A DNA stretch of 64,000 nt, from NCBI GenBank assembly GCA_018969485.1, contig JAGWYG010000006.1, positions 17,203-81,202 of the forward strand, written 5' to 3'. This document shows, in pieces, positions 43,126 through 52,392 of the stretch. Position 1 is the stretch's first letter. Each line of letters starts with the position of its first letter. The translations under genes were made by a program, and so were the position numbers. The stretch is from Chloroflexota bacterium (GTDB lineage Bacteria > Chloroflexota > Chloroflexia > Chloroflexales > Roseiflexaceae). Below the pieces are notes generated by a model. It did not search any database. It worked only from the letters and a program-made list of their open reading frames with translations, and was not told the DNA's origin.

Positions 43126-44928
43126 ATGGGCCTGGCTCGCGCACTTTCCCCGTTCGTCCGACGTTACTGGGGACACTTCCTCGTCGGCGTCATCTGTGCC
43201 ATCTTCTCGACCGCCGCTACGGCGGCGATTCCGCAGATCCTCGGCGCAGTCGTCGATGAGCTCAACGTCCGTGGCGTGATCTTCGACGACCTGCTGCGCT
43301 ACGCCGGGCTGCTGCTCGCTGCGGCGGTCTTCGATGGCATGATGCGCTATGGACTGCGCCGTTCGATCGGTGGCGCCTCGTACCTCATCGAGACTGATAT
43401 GCGCGAGGCGATGTTTCGCCGGCTGCTGACGCTCGAGCAAGCGTTCTACAGCGAGAACCACACCGGCGACCTGATGGCCCGCGTCACCAACGATCTCTCG
43501 GCGGTGCGAACCTTCCTCGGCCCCGGCCTGTTCTCGCTCGTCGGCGCCGTGCTGCTGATCGTCGCTTCGGCGGCCCTGATGCTGGCGCGCAATGCCCTGC
43601 TCGCCGGGCTGGTGCTGCTGCTCCTGCCGGTGACGGCGGTGCTGTTCGTGGTCATCGGCGGTCGCATGCGCGCCATCTACCGGACCGTGCAGGATCAGTT
43701 CGGCGAGATTTCGACGCGCGCGCAGGAGAATTTCAGCGGCATTCGCACGATCAAGGCATATGCGCAGGAAGCTGCCGAGGTCCGTGAGTTTCGTGCTGCC
43801 AACGAGCGGTATCGCGCCAGCAACGTGCGCTACGTCCTGCTGAGCGGCCTGCTGTGGCCGCTGATCTCGGTCGTGCTCGGCGCCGTCGGTGCGATGGTAC
43901 TGCTGGTTGGCGGGCGCTTCGTCGCCGAGGGCACGATGACCGTCGGCGATCTGGTGCTGTTCAACGTCTACCTGGCGCAGCTAGGCTGGCCGATGATCGC
44001 GCTCGGCTGGACGGTTGATCTGTACCAGCAGGCCAGCGCGTCGATGGTGCGGATCAGCGAACTGCTGCAGCGCCGCCCGGCGATCGCCGACCCACCCGAC
44101 CCGCCGCCGCCGGTGCCGATCACCGGCACCATCGAGTTTCGCGACGTGGGCATCCGCTTCCAGCGCAGCCTGGCGCATGCCGCCGCTGGCGCCGCGACCG
44201 CCCATGACGATCGTGATTGGGTGCTGCGCCACGTCTCGTTCAGTATTCCGCGCGGTGCATCGCTGGCGATCGTCGGCGCGACCGGCATCGGCAAGACGAC
44301 GCTGGTCAATTTGCTGGCACGGGTGCGCGATCCTGACGAAGGCCAGGTGTTCGTCGATGGCCGCGATGTGCGCGAGTGGCCGCTGGCCGAGTTGCGTCGC
44401 GCCATCGGCTATGTGCCGCAGGATACCTTCCTGTTCAGCGTCCCGCTCAAGGAAAATGTGACGTTCGGGCGACCTGATGCCGAAATGGCCGCAGTCGAGC
44501 GTGCGCTGCACATCTCGCGCCTCAGCAACGATCTGGTCCAGTTCCCCGATGGGATTGAGACGCTGATCGGCGAGCGGGGTGTGACGCTGTCGGGCGGCCA
44601 GAAACAACGTACTGCCATCGCGCGTGCGGTGTTGCGCGATCCGGCCATCCTGGTGCTCGATGATGCGCTCTCGAGCGTCGATGCGCATACCGCTGCCGAG
44701 ATTCTCGCCGGATTGCGCGAAGTGATGCGCGATCGCACCAGTCTCATCATCGCTCAGCGCATTGCAACTGTGAAAGATGCTGATCAAATCATTGTGCTGC
44801 ATGCTGGCGGCATTGCCGAGCAGGGCAGCCATCGCGACCTTCTACGTGCTGATGGGTTGTATGCGGCAATGTATCGCCGAGAGTTGATCCAGTCCGAGTT
44901 TGAAGGCGAAGTTGGCGCGTCACACTGA
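43126..44928 (+). CDS. ABC exporter half-transporter with degenerate ATPase site
   Basis: A 600-residue type-IV ABC exporter subunit: six membrane helices (residues about 1-320), then a nucleotide-binding domain. Walker A is GATGIGKTT (about 384) and the signature LSGGQKQR (about 487) is canonical. The Walker B catalytic Glu is Asp (LVLDDALSSVD), and the H-loop His is Gln (IIAQRIATV). This combination is known from heterodimeric exporters such as TM287/288 and BmrCD, where one site no longer hydrolyses ATP. Its partner is the next gene, 39 bases on. The ATG at 43126 has a CAGGAG site. Cargo may be drugs, lipids or peptides. Confidence 0.92.
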   Translation: MGLARALSPFVRRYWGHFLVGVICAIFSTAATAAIPQILGAVVDELNVRGVIFDDLLRYAGLLLAAAVFDGMMRYGLRRSIGGASYLIETDMREAMFRRLLTLEQAFYSENHTGDLMARVTNDLSAVRTFLGPGLFSLVGAVLLIVASAALMLARNALLAGLVLLLLPVTAVLFVVIGGRMRAIYRTVQDQFGEISTRAQENFSGIRTIKAYAQEAAEVREFRAANERYRASNVRYVLLSGLLWPLISVVLGAVGAMVLLVGGRFVAEGTMTVGDLVLFNVYLAQLGWPMIALGWTVDLYQQASASMVRISELLQRRPAIADPPDPPPPVPITGTIEFRDVGIRFQRSLAHAAAGAATAHDDRDWVLRHVSFSIPRGASLAIVGATGIGKTTLVNLLARVRDPDEGQVFVDGRDVREWPLAELRRAIGYVPQDTFLFSVPLKENVTFGRPDAEMAAVERALHISRLSNDLVQFPDGIETLIGERGVTLSGGQKQRTAIARAVLRDPAILVLDDALSSVDAHTAAEILAGLREVMRDRTSLIIAQRIATVKDADQIIVLHAGGIAEQGSHRDLLRADGLYAAMYRRELIQSEFEGEVGASH

Positions 44929-44967
44929 TGAATACCCACGTGGAGTGCTGAGGCAGAGGGATTGCAA

Positions 44968-46764
44968 ATGACCCACGATGATGAAATTCTCGGCCGAGCG
45001 TACGACTCGCGCCTGATGCGGCGTCTTGGCGTCTTTGTCGCACCGTACTGGCGCCCAATCGCTCTCACGCTGCTGTTGATGACGCTTGGCGCGCTGATCG
45101 AGCTTGCGCCACCATTTCTGGTGAAACAGGCGATCGATGGCCCTATCGCCGCGCGTGATGTCGATGGCATCATCCCGATCTTCGCCTGGTACGTACTGGC
45201 ACTGCTGGGATCGTTCGTCCTGCGCTACATTCAGACATCGATCATTCAATCGACCAGCCAGCACATCATGGTCGACATCCGCATGCGACTGTTCGACCAC
45301 ATCCAGCAGATGAGCCTGGCGTTCTTCGATCGCAATCCGGTTGGGCGCCTGATCACCCGCATCACCAACGACGTCAACACGTTGAATGAGTTCATGACCC
45401 AGGGAACGGTCGCATTGCTCGGCGACGTCGTGCGGTTCGTCTTCGTCGTCGTGACCATGTTCATACTCAACTGGCGCCTGGCGCTGATCGTTGCGCTGAT
45501 CTTTCCGGTGCTCATCGTGACCACCGCGGTCTTTCAGCGCGTGATGCGTCGGATCTTCCGCGAGGTGCGGCGCACGCTGGCGCAGGTGAATGCCTTTCTG
45601 AACGAACAGATCACTGGCGTGCTGGTGACGCAGCTGTTCAACCGCGAGCAGCAGAGTCGCACGCGCTTCGGTGCCCTGAGCAATGCCTATCAAGACGCAC
45701 AGTTCCGCTCACTGATCGCCTATGCGGTCTTCTTTCCGGTCGTCGGATTCCTCTCGGCAGCCTCGACGGCCATGCTGCTCAACCTGGGCGGGCTGGTCGT
45801 TCTCGACGACCTGGCGACCATTGGCATGCTGATCGCATTTCTGCAGTACGCCGATCAGGCCTTCCAGCCGATCCGCCAGATCGCCGAGCGCTACAACACG
45901 CTGCAGAGCGCGATGGCCTCGTCGGAGCGCATCTTCGGCATTCTCGACACCCCGGCCGATGTACAGGATGCGCCACAGACCGTCCCGCTGGCGCAGCCGG
46001 TGCGCGGCGAGATCGAGTTTCGCGATGTCGTCTTCGGGTACAACCCGAGCGAACCCGTACTGCGTGGGGTCTCGTTCCGCATTCCCGCCGGGCAGTCGGT
46101 GGCAGTCGTGGGAGCGACCGGTGCTGGCAAAACCTCGCTGGTGAGCCTGATGGCGCGGTTTTACGACATCCAGCAGGGTTCGATCACGCTCGACGGCGTC
46201 GATATTCGCCAGATTGCCCAGGCGGAGTTGCGGCGGCACATTGGCGCCGTGCCACAGGACCCCACGTGCTTCAGTGGCACGATCGCGAGCAATATCCGGA
46301 TGCACGATCTGACGATCAGCGACGAGCAGGTGCGGCGCGCTGCAGCGATCGCGAACGCCGCACCGTTCATCGAGCGGCTTCCGGGTGGCTACGACTACGA
46401 CGTGCGCGAGCGTGGCGCGAATCTGTCGGTCGGGCAGCGTCAGTTGCTGGCGTTCGCGCGGGCGATCGCCTTCAATCCCGAGGTGCTGCTGATCCTCGAT
46501 GAAGCGACATCGAGCGTCGACACCGCGACGGAGGCGCTGATGCAGGCGGCGCTCGTGCGGCTGCTGCATGGTCGCACATCGATCGTCATCGCTCACCGCC
46601 TGTCGACGATCCGTCATGTCGATCGCATTCTGGTGCTACATCGGGGCCTGCTCGTCGAGGATGGCAGCCACGAGGCGCTGCTGGCGCAGCGCGGCCGGTA
46701 CTATCGGTTGTATCAGCAGCAGTTCGCCGAGCAGGCGACGTCGTCGCCGCCATCGGCCGTCTGA
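44968..46764 (+). CDS. ABC exporter half-transporter, catalytic partner
   Basis: A 598-residue partner subunit with the same six-helix plus ATPase plan. Walker A is GATGAGKTS (about 380), Walker B has the catalytic Glu (LLILDEATSSVD) and the H-loop His is present (IVIAHRLSTI), but the signature is LSVGQRQ rather than LSGGQ. In a heterodimer its Walker motifs face the canonical signature of the first subunit, giving the working site. Its own altered signature faces the degenerate Walker B of the first subunit. The loop ENPVGRLITRITNDVNTLNEF-like segment (FFDRNPVGRLITRITNDVN) marks the exporter family. The start is ATG at 44968. Confidence 0.93.
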   Translation: MTHDDEILGRAYDSRLMRRLGVFVAPYWRPIALTLLLMTLGALIELAPPFLVKQAIDGPIAARDVDGIIPIFAWYVLALLGSFVLRYIQTSIIQSTSQHIMVDIRMRLFDHIQQMSLAFFDRNPVGRLITRITNDVNTLNEFMTQGTVALLGDVVRFVFVVVTMFILNWRLALIVALIFPVLIVTTAVFQRVMRRIFREVRRTLAQVNAFLNEQITGVLVTQLFNREQQSRTRFGALSNAYQDAQFRSLIAYAVFFPVVGFLSAASTAMLLNLGGLVVLDDLATIGMLIAFLQYADQAFQPIRQIAERYNTLQSAMASSERIFGILDTPADVQDAPQTVPLAQPVRGEIEFRDVVFGYNPSEPVLRGVSFRIPAGQSVAVVGATGAGKTSLVSLMARFYDIQQGSITLDGVDIRQIAQAELRRHIGAVPQDPTCFSGTIASNIRMHDLTISDEQVRRAAAIANAAPFIERLPGGYDYDVRERGANLSVGQRQLLAFARAIAFNPEVLLILDEATSSVDTATEALMQAALVRLLHGRTSIVIAHRLSTIRHVDRILVLHRGLLVEDGSHEALLAQRGRYYRLYQQQFAEQATSSPPSAV

Positions 46765-46797
46765 ACGGCCGGTTGTGGCGCAGTCAGCGGAGGCACG

Positions 46798-47649
46798 ATG
46801 CCGGCACGACTCACCCTGCTCGGCACCAAAGGCGGGCCAGCCATTCGCCCGGGCGGCCCGATGCCGACGGCCTCGCTGCTCGAGATCGCCGGGCGGCGCG
46901 TCGTCGTCGACTGCGGGTTGGGCGTGACCAGGGCGCTGGTGGCGGCGGGGATGGATCTGCGCGACCTCGACAGCATCGTGATCACGCACCTGCACTCGGA
47001 TCACGTGCTTGAGCTCGGGGCACTGATTCACACCGCGTGGACGACTGGTGCCGGCGGGCCGATCACGGTATATGGACCTGCCGGCATCACCGGGTACTGG
47101 CAGGGCTTCCTGGCGGCCCTGGCGTTCGACTGCGCCATCCGCGTCGCCGATGAGGGACGGCGGCCACTCACAGACCTGGTATCGGTGCAGACCTATGGCG
47201 AGGGCGTGGTGGCGGCGTGGCCGACACTCAGGATCGAGGCGCTACGCGTGCACCATCCGCCCGTCGACGCGTGCTATGCGCTGCGCTTCACCAGCGATGT
47301 ATCGGTGACGTTCTCGGCAGACACCTGCGTATTTCCACCGCTCGCCACCTTCGCCCGCGGCAGCGACGTCCTGGTACACGAGGCGCTGCTCATCGACGGG
47401 ATCGCGGCGCTGGTGGCGAAGACCGGCGGTGATGACCGACTGCGCGCCCATCTGCTCGCGAGCCACACGACCGCCGCACAGGCGGCCGGCATCGCGCGCG
47501 ATGCCGGTGTGCATCATCTGGTACTGCATCACCTGATCCCCGCCGACGACCCCACGATCGGCGAGGCCGACTGGCGTGCCGCCGTGGCGCCGATCTGGCC
47601 GGGGTGCCTGAGCATCGGGCGCGATGGCATGGTGATCAGCATCCCCTGA
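46798..47649 (+). CDS. MBL-fold metallo-hydrolase (RNase Z/arylsulfatase-like)
   Basis: A 283-residue metallo-beta-lactamase-fold hydrolase. The zinc motif THLHSDH is at residues 63-69. Later ligands are His in EALRVHHPPVDACYALRF, Asp in VTFSADTC and His in LLASHTTAAQAAGIARDAG. The last two blocks are typical of the RNase Z-like group of small MBL enzymes, which cut phosphodiesters or sulfate esters. It lacks the RNase Z exosite arm, so tRNA processing is unlikely. It follows the ABC pair by 33 bases and may be co-transcribed. Confidence 0.87.
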   Translation: MPARLTLLGTKGGPAIRPGGPMPTASLLEIAGRRVVVDCGLGVTRALVAAGMDLRDLDSIVITHLHSDHVLELGALIHTAWTTGAGGPITVYGPAGITGYWQGFLAALAFDCAIRVADEGRRPLTDLVSVQTYGEGVVAAWPTLRIEALRVHHPPVDACYALRFTSDVSVTFSADTCVFPPLATFARGSDVLVHEALLIDGIAALVAKTGGDDRLRAHLLASHTTAAQAAGIARDAGVHHLVLHHLIPADDPTIGEADWRAAVAPIWPGCLSIGRDGMVISIP

Positions 47650-47666
47650 GCCATGCACTCGGCACC

Positions 47667-48410
47667 TCACACCGTGGAGCGTGGCTCGATCACGCTCCGT
47701 GGCTCGAACGGTACCTGCACCATCAATCGCCGCACGGCCCCGTCATCCTGGCGCGAACGCACCGCCAGCACCACCACCGACAGATCGTGCTCCGGAGCGC
47801 CCCGCTCCGCATCGAGCGCGCGCTGCAGCAACCGATCGGCCAGATCGCGCGCGCTGTCGAGCCCGAGATCGCAGCATCCCGCCAGGACATTCTCGAGCGC
47901 GACATCATTGCCGAAGCGGGCGCCCGCCTCGCGCAGCCCCTCGGTAAAGATCACCACATACAGATCCGGACGGATCTCCAGTTCGCTGATCTGGGGCCTG
48001 GTCGCCGCGTGCAGTCCGATCGGCCGCGATGGTTCATCATGCCGATGGATGCCAGCCGGATCGATGATATAAAACGGCGCCGGATTATTGCGCGTGACCC
48101 GGATCGTGCCCGAACGAAAATCAACCGACGCAATGTTGAGCGACGCGGCGACCTGGCCGGCGCGATACGTATACAGATAATCATGCACCGCCCGCGCCAC
48201 CACGCCGTCGCGCGCGCCATCCTTCAGCTGGGCAATCGCCCGCGTCACCAGCAAGTTGCTCAGGCTCTTGGCGCCACGCCCCGACCCCTGCCCGTTGACC
48301 AGCACCACCGAGAAGCCACCAGCCGGCCGTTCGATGACCTCGACGGTCTCACCACTCTCGACGGCACCGGCGTGTGGCACTTTGGCAACGGCGATCTCCA
48401 GATTGTACAT
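47667..48410 (-). CDS. SpoIIE-like PP2C phosphatase domain protein, altered metal ligands
   Basis: A 247-residue single-domain protein of the SpoIIE/PP2C type (Ser/Thr phosphatases that work on anti-anti-sigma factors). The fold is recognisable from SVVLVNGQGSGRGAKSLSNLL, VASLNIASVDFRSGTIRVTRNN and the C-terminal HDLSVVVLAV. Two usual Asp ligands are changed: the DG of the first motif is NG (Asn39), and the TDG motif is TEG (Glu157). It may bind metal weakly or be non-catalytic. There is no sensor or kinase domain. It lies 29 bases after leuS on the same strand. The ATG at 48410 has a GAGAGGAG site. Confidence 0.75.
   Translation of the reverse strand: MYNLEIAVAKVPHAGAVESGETVEVIERPAGGFSVVLVNGQGSGRGAKSLSNLLVTRAIAQLKDGARDGVVARAVHDYLYTYRAGQVAASLNIASVDFRSGTIRVTRNNPAPFYIIDPAGIHRHDEPSRPIGLHAATRPQISELEIRPDLYVVIFTEGLREAGARFGNDVALENVLAGCCDLGLDSARDLADRLLQRALDAERGAPEHDLSVVVLAVRSRQDDGAVRRLMVQVPFEPRSVIEPRSTV
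47676..47698. terminator. Hairpin near convergent gene ends
   Basis: A perfect 8-bp stem (GGAGCGTG / CACGCTCC) with a 7-base loop, 26 bases after the MBL gene stop. It lies within the last codons of the convergent SpoIIE-like gene and has no T-run. Confidence 0.35.
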
Positions 48411-48439
48411 ACCACACGCTCCTCTCGACCCGGCAGGAT

Positions 48440-51136
48440 TCACACGACGACATTCACCAGCCGGTCGACGACCGTCACCACCGTGCGGATCGGGCGGTCC
48501 GCGACAGCCGCAGCGACCCGTGGGTGCGCCAGCGCTGCCGCTGTCAGCGCGTCCGTGCCAGTTCCGGCGGGGAGCACCAGTTTGCCGCGCACCTTGCCAT
48601 TGACCTGCAAGACGATCTCGACCTCGGCCACCGCCAGCGCGGCTTCGTCCCAGGCTGGCCAGGTGGCATCGTAGATGCTGCCGCTGCCGCCAAGGCGCGC
48701 GTGCAACTCTTCGGCCAGATGGGGGGCAAATGGCGATAGCAGGCGGGCGAACACCTGCGCGGTGGCAGCGAAGAGCGGCGTACTCGCCGGCGTCACCGCA
48801 CGATAGCGCACCAGTTCGTTCAGCAGTTCCATCAAGGCGGCGATCGCCGTATTGAACCGGAAGGTCTCGGTGTCCTGAGTCACACGTTTGATGGTCTCGT
48901 GGACCTTGCGGTACAACTCGCGGCCGGACGCATCCAGCGACGCGCCGTCGATCGCCGCGAGCCCGGGCGCCTCGCTCGCGGCGATCTCATCGGCAGACGA
49001 GAGAAACATGCCGGTGATGCGATTGAGAAAGCGCTGTGCGCCGGTGACGCCTTCGTCGGTCCATTCCATGCTGTTCTCGGGTGGCGCGGCGAACAGCACG
49101 ACGATGCGGGCGACATCGGAGCCATACTGCCGGACGAACGGCCCGACCGGGATGCCATTGCCAGCACTCTTGCTCATCGTCACCGGCCCGCTGACGGCCA
49201 CCCACTGTGCGCCATCGCGCTCGAGGGTATAGCTCTGGGCGCGCAGCAATGCGCGGGCGTCCTCGATCGTCTGAGGCTCGGCCGGCAGCGCGACCTTGCG
49301 GCGCAGCGCCTCGGGGAATACCACCGCATCGCCGTCGTGCGCGTCCAGCGCTGTCCGCACCCGGCGTTGCACCATGCCCTGGGTGAACAAGGCAGCGAAT
49401 GGCTCATCGTATGGCACCAGACCCTCATCGTGGAGGACCTTGGTGATGAAGCGCGAGTAGAGCAGGTGCAGGATGGCATGTTCGATGCCGCCGATATACT
49501 GGGTGACCGGCATCCAGGCGGCCGCAGCCTCGCGCGAGAAGATCTCGCGGTCGTTGCGTGCATCGCAGAAGCGCAGGAAGTACCACGATGAATCGACGAA
49601 GGTATCCATCGTGTCCGTATCACGCCGCGCCGGCTCGCCGGTCACGGGATCGACCGTCGCGACCCACGACTCGGCCGATGCCAGTGGCGAGCGACCGCGT
49701 GGCAGATAATCATCGACCTCGGGGAGCACCACCGGCAGCGCTTCGTCCGGCACAGGCTCGATGCGACCATCAGCACAATGGATCATCGGGATGGGCGTGC
49801 CCCAGTATCGCTGCCGGCTGATCAGCCAGTCGCGCAGCCGATAGGTGACGGCGCCGCGCCCGCGCCCCTGGGCCTCGAGCCAGGCGATCGCCGCCTTGAC
49901 GCTCTGTCCCGGCGCTTTGCCCGCCGGGATGCCATCGAGCGGCCCGGAGGCGACCATCACGCCATCGCCTGGCCAGGCTTCGGCCATCGTCGCGCCATCG
50001 AGGTGCTGGCCAGCCGGTTGCACCACCACCCGGATCGGCAGATCAAACTGCCGGGCGAACTCGAAGTCGCGCTGGTCGTGCGCCGGCACCGCCATGATCG
50101 CGCCGGTGCCATAGCCCATCAGTACGTAATCGGCAATCCAGATCGGCACCCGGGCATCGTTCACCGGATTGGTCGCGTATGCGCCGATGAAGACTCCGCT
50201 CTTCTCGCGCGTCGTGCTGGTACGTTCGATTTCGCTGGCGCCGCGCGCCCGTGCCACATAGGCATCGACCGCGGCGCGCTGTGCGGTGCTGGTCAGCGCC
50301 GCGACCAGTGGGTGCTCGGGCGCGAGCACGACGAACGTTGCCCCCCACAGCGTGTCGGGGCGCGTGGTGAAGACGCGCAGCTCCCCGGTGGCGCCGTCGG
50401 GCAGCGTCACGCCGAACGCGACATCGGCGCCCTCGCTGCGGCCGATCCAGTTGCGCTGCATCACCCGCACCCGCTCGGGCCAGTCGGTCAGCCGATCCAG
50501 ATCGTCGAGCAGCCGGTCGGCATACGCGGTGATACGGAAGAACCACTGCTCGAGCTCGCGCTTCTCGACCAGCGCGCCACTGCGCCACGAACGCCCCTCG
50601 GCGTCGACCTGCTCGTTCGCCAGCACGGTCTGGTCGACCGGATCCCAGTTGACGGTGGCGCGGGTGCGGTAGGCCAGCCCCTTGCGATAGAGCAGCTGGA
50701 ACAGCCACTGATTCCAGCGGTAGTACGACGGATCGCAGGTCGTCACCTCGCGCGACCAATCGTACATGATGCCGGCGATCGCCAGCGAAGCCTTGGACTC
50801 GGCGATGTTACTGTACGTCCAGTCGCGTGGGTGGCGGCCGAACTTGATCGCGGCGTTCTCCGCCGGGAGCCCGGCGGCGTCCCAGCCGAAGGGATGCAGG
50901 ACGTCGTAGCCACGTGCGACGTAGTAGCGGGTCAGGGCATCACCGATGACGTAGTTTTTGAGGTGGCCGATGTGCAGATCACCACTCGGGTAGGGGAACA
51001 TCTCGAGGATGTAGCGCCGCGGTGCGTCATGGCGCCGCCCCGCCTCGAAGATGCGTTCGCGCTGCCAGAAGTCACGCCACTTCGGCTCGATTGCCGGATC
51101 GAACCGTTCGTTGCGTCGCCGGAGCTCCTCGGTCAT
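48440..51136 (-). CDS. leuS: Leucyl-tRNA synthetase
   Basis: An 898-residue class I aminoacyl-tRNA synthetase that charges tRNA-Leu. HIGH is present in [13 protein letters not shown] (residues 55-58) and the KMSKS-type loop is [10 protein letters not shown] (about 654). The CP1 editing domain is complete ([29 protein letters not shown]), and the C-terminal tRNA-binding domain ends in LVNVVV. Length is a little above E. coli LeuRS. The ATG at 51136 follows GGAGGAG closely. The leader is about 60 bases, too short for a T-box. Confidence 0.97.
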   Translation of the reverse strand: MTEELRRRNERFDPAIEPKWRDFWQRERIFEAGRRHDAPRRYILEMFPYPSGDLHIGHLKNYVIGDALTRYYVARGYDVLHPFGWDAAGLPAENAAIKFGRHPRDWTYSNIAESKASLAIAGIMYDWSREVTTCDPSYYRWNQWLFQLLYRKGLAYRTRATVNWDPVDQTVLANEQVDAEGRSWRSGALVEKRELEQWFFRITAYADRLLDDLDRLTDWPERVRVMQRNWIGRSEGADVAFGVTLPDGATGELRVFTTRPDTLWGATFVVLAPEHPLVAALTSTAQRAAVDAYVARARGASEIERTSTTREKSGVFIGAYATNPVNDARVPIWIADYVLMGYGTGAIMAVPAHDQRDFEFARQFDLPIRVVVQPAGQHLDGATMAEAWPGDGVMVASGPLDGIPAGKAPGQSVKAAIAWLEAQGRGRGAVTYRLRDWLISRQRYWGTPIPMIHCADGRIEPVPDEALPVVLPEVDDYLPRGRSPLASAESWVATVDPVTGEPARRDTDTMDTFVDSSWYFLRFCDARNDREIFSREAAAAWMPVTQYIGGIEHAILHLLYSRFITKVLHDEGLVPYDEPFAALFTQGMVQRRVRTALDAHDGDAVVFPEALRRKVALPAEPQTIEDARALLRAQSYTLERDGAQWVAVSGPVTMSKSAGNGIPVGPFVRQYGSDVARIVVLFAAPPENSMEWTDEGVTGAQRFLNRITGMFLSSADEIAASEAPGLAAIDGASLDASGRELYRKVHETIKRVTQDTETFRFNTAIAALMELLNELVRYRAVTPASTPLFAATAQVFARLLSPFAPHLAEELHARLGGSGSIYDATWPAWDEAALAVAEVEIVLQVNGKVRGKLVLPAGTGTDALTAAALAHPRVAAAVADRPIRTVVTVVDRLVNVVV

Positions 51137-51202
51137 GACTCCTCCACACCACCACATGTCGGCCACTGCTGCGCTCGCCTGGAGGTAAGCCGCTATCCCC
51201 CG

Positions 51203-51211
51203 AGTATAGCA
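51203..51211 (-). promoter_or_regulatory. Extended -10 promoter of leuS
   Basis: Minus strand TGCTATACT, about 67 bases before the leuS ATG. It shares the hexamer TATACT with the infC, coiled-coil and rpe promoters. The bases from 51212 to 51422 hold nothing that I can identify. Confidence 0.6.
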
Positions 51212-51422
51212 CAGCGCCGCCTGCGGGTGCGGGATCGCGTGGCGCTGCCGAGGCTGTGCCGTGCCGCACGACGGCGATCAGGCAGTGGAGCGCGTGGAGA
51301 TGCGGAGGCGCGAGGATGTGGGGCACCGGAGCGGGCCTGCGCTGCCGATGCGTCCGGGGACGGCGGGCGACACGCCGCGGTGGCGCGCCTGGCGGCACAC
51401 CGTTCCGCCGGAGCAGTGGCGA

Positions 51423-52364
51423 TCACGGGTTGTCCGGTGGCGGCGATGCGCTGGCAGCGAGCCGCCGCGCCAACCGCGCCGCCAGCGTCGGTGGGGCCGG
51501 GTTGGTGGCAGGAGCGGCGGCGCGCGCTGCGGCAGGTGCGGTGCCCTCGGGCACAGCAGGGAGCGCGGCTGCGGTGCGCTCAGCGGATTCGCGCGCGAGG
51601 CGCGCCTGGATGGAGGTGAGCAGCCCCAGCAGGTGCGACCATGACTGGGCCTCCTGCGCGGCGGTGGCAGTGCTGGCAGCGCGCGCCTCGTGCAGCTGGC
51701 CGACGACTGCGGCAAGCTGGTGCTCGAGCTGGTCGAAGCGTGCCACGCTGCCACCATGCGCGCTGGTCATCAGGTCGCCGAGCTGGGCGACGGTCGCGCC
51801 GAGCTGGCGCTCGAGCCGATCGCTGCGATCACCGCTGAAGGCCAGTGATGCGCCGATCAGATCACGAATCTGGGCCTGGGCGCCATCAAGCTGACGTTCG
51901 AGCTGCTGCAACCGCTCATCATTGCTGGCGAGCGAGGCCTCGAGCAGCTCGCGCAGCTGTGGCCCGACCGCGCCGATCTGCTGCTCGATGTGTGCCAGCT
52001 GCTCGCGGCTCGCCACCGCCGGTGCGCGCAACGCCGCCCGCAGCTGCTCCTGCGCGTCGTGCATGTGATGCTCGAGCATGCTCAGACGCTCCTCGCTGAG
52101 CCGATCATACTCGTGCGCGACGTTCATGACGGTGGCCAGCGCTTCGATACGCTCGCGCAGCACGTCGACCGCGGTGACGATCGCGGTCTGCCGCTCGTGG
52201 GCAGCGCGCTGCTCGGCGACGATGCGCTCGATGCCCTCGCGCAGGTGTTTCGTCTCGTAGGTCAGCCGGCTCCCGTGCAGGCGGAACTGGTGCGGCACGA
52301 ACCAGAGTACGAACGTCAACAACACCAGGACAGTCAGGCCGAGCGCGATGGATAGTGCAGTCAT
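51423..52364 (-). CDS. Membrane-anchored coiled-coil protein
   Basis: A 313-residue protein of unknown function. Residues about 3-24 form one N-terminal membrane helix (TALSIALGLTVLVLLTFVLWF). Residues about 35-250 are a long coiled coil of heptads rich in Glu, Gln, Arg and Leu, with repeating 35-residue blocks ending LERQL, LEHQL or IEQQI. The tail is Ala/Pro-rich. The plan is superficially like RmuC-type proteins, but no nuclease domain follows. It begins 28 bases after dnaE2, so it may be read from the SOS-induced transcript. The ATG at 52364 follows GGAGG. Confidence 0.68.
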   Translation of the reverse strand: MTALSIALGLTVLVLLTFVLWFVPHQFRLHGSRLTYETKHLREGIERIVAEQRAAHERQTAIVTAVDVLRERIEALATVMNVAHEYDRLSEERLSMLEHHMHDAQEQLRAALRAPAVASREQLAHIEQQIGAVGPQLRELLEASLASNDERLQQLERQLDGAQAQIRDLIGASLAFSGDRSDRLERQLGATVAQLGDLMTSAHGGSVARFDQLEHQLAAVVGQLHEARAASTATAAQEAQSWSHLLGLLTSIQARLARESAERTAAALPAVPEGTAPAAARAAAPATNPAPPTLAARLARRLAASASPPPDNP

Positions 52365-52392
52365 GTGGCCTCCACGCGGGACTGTGGCGTCA

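Noticed and set aside
51137..51202. Possible T-box leader before leuS
   Set aside because: Only about 60 bases from the promoter to the ATG; no T-box sequence or specifier stem.
49778..51619. 613-codon plus-strand frame
   Set aside because: Antisense to leuS; no ribosome site or recognisable domain.
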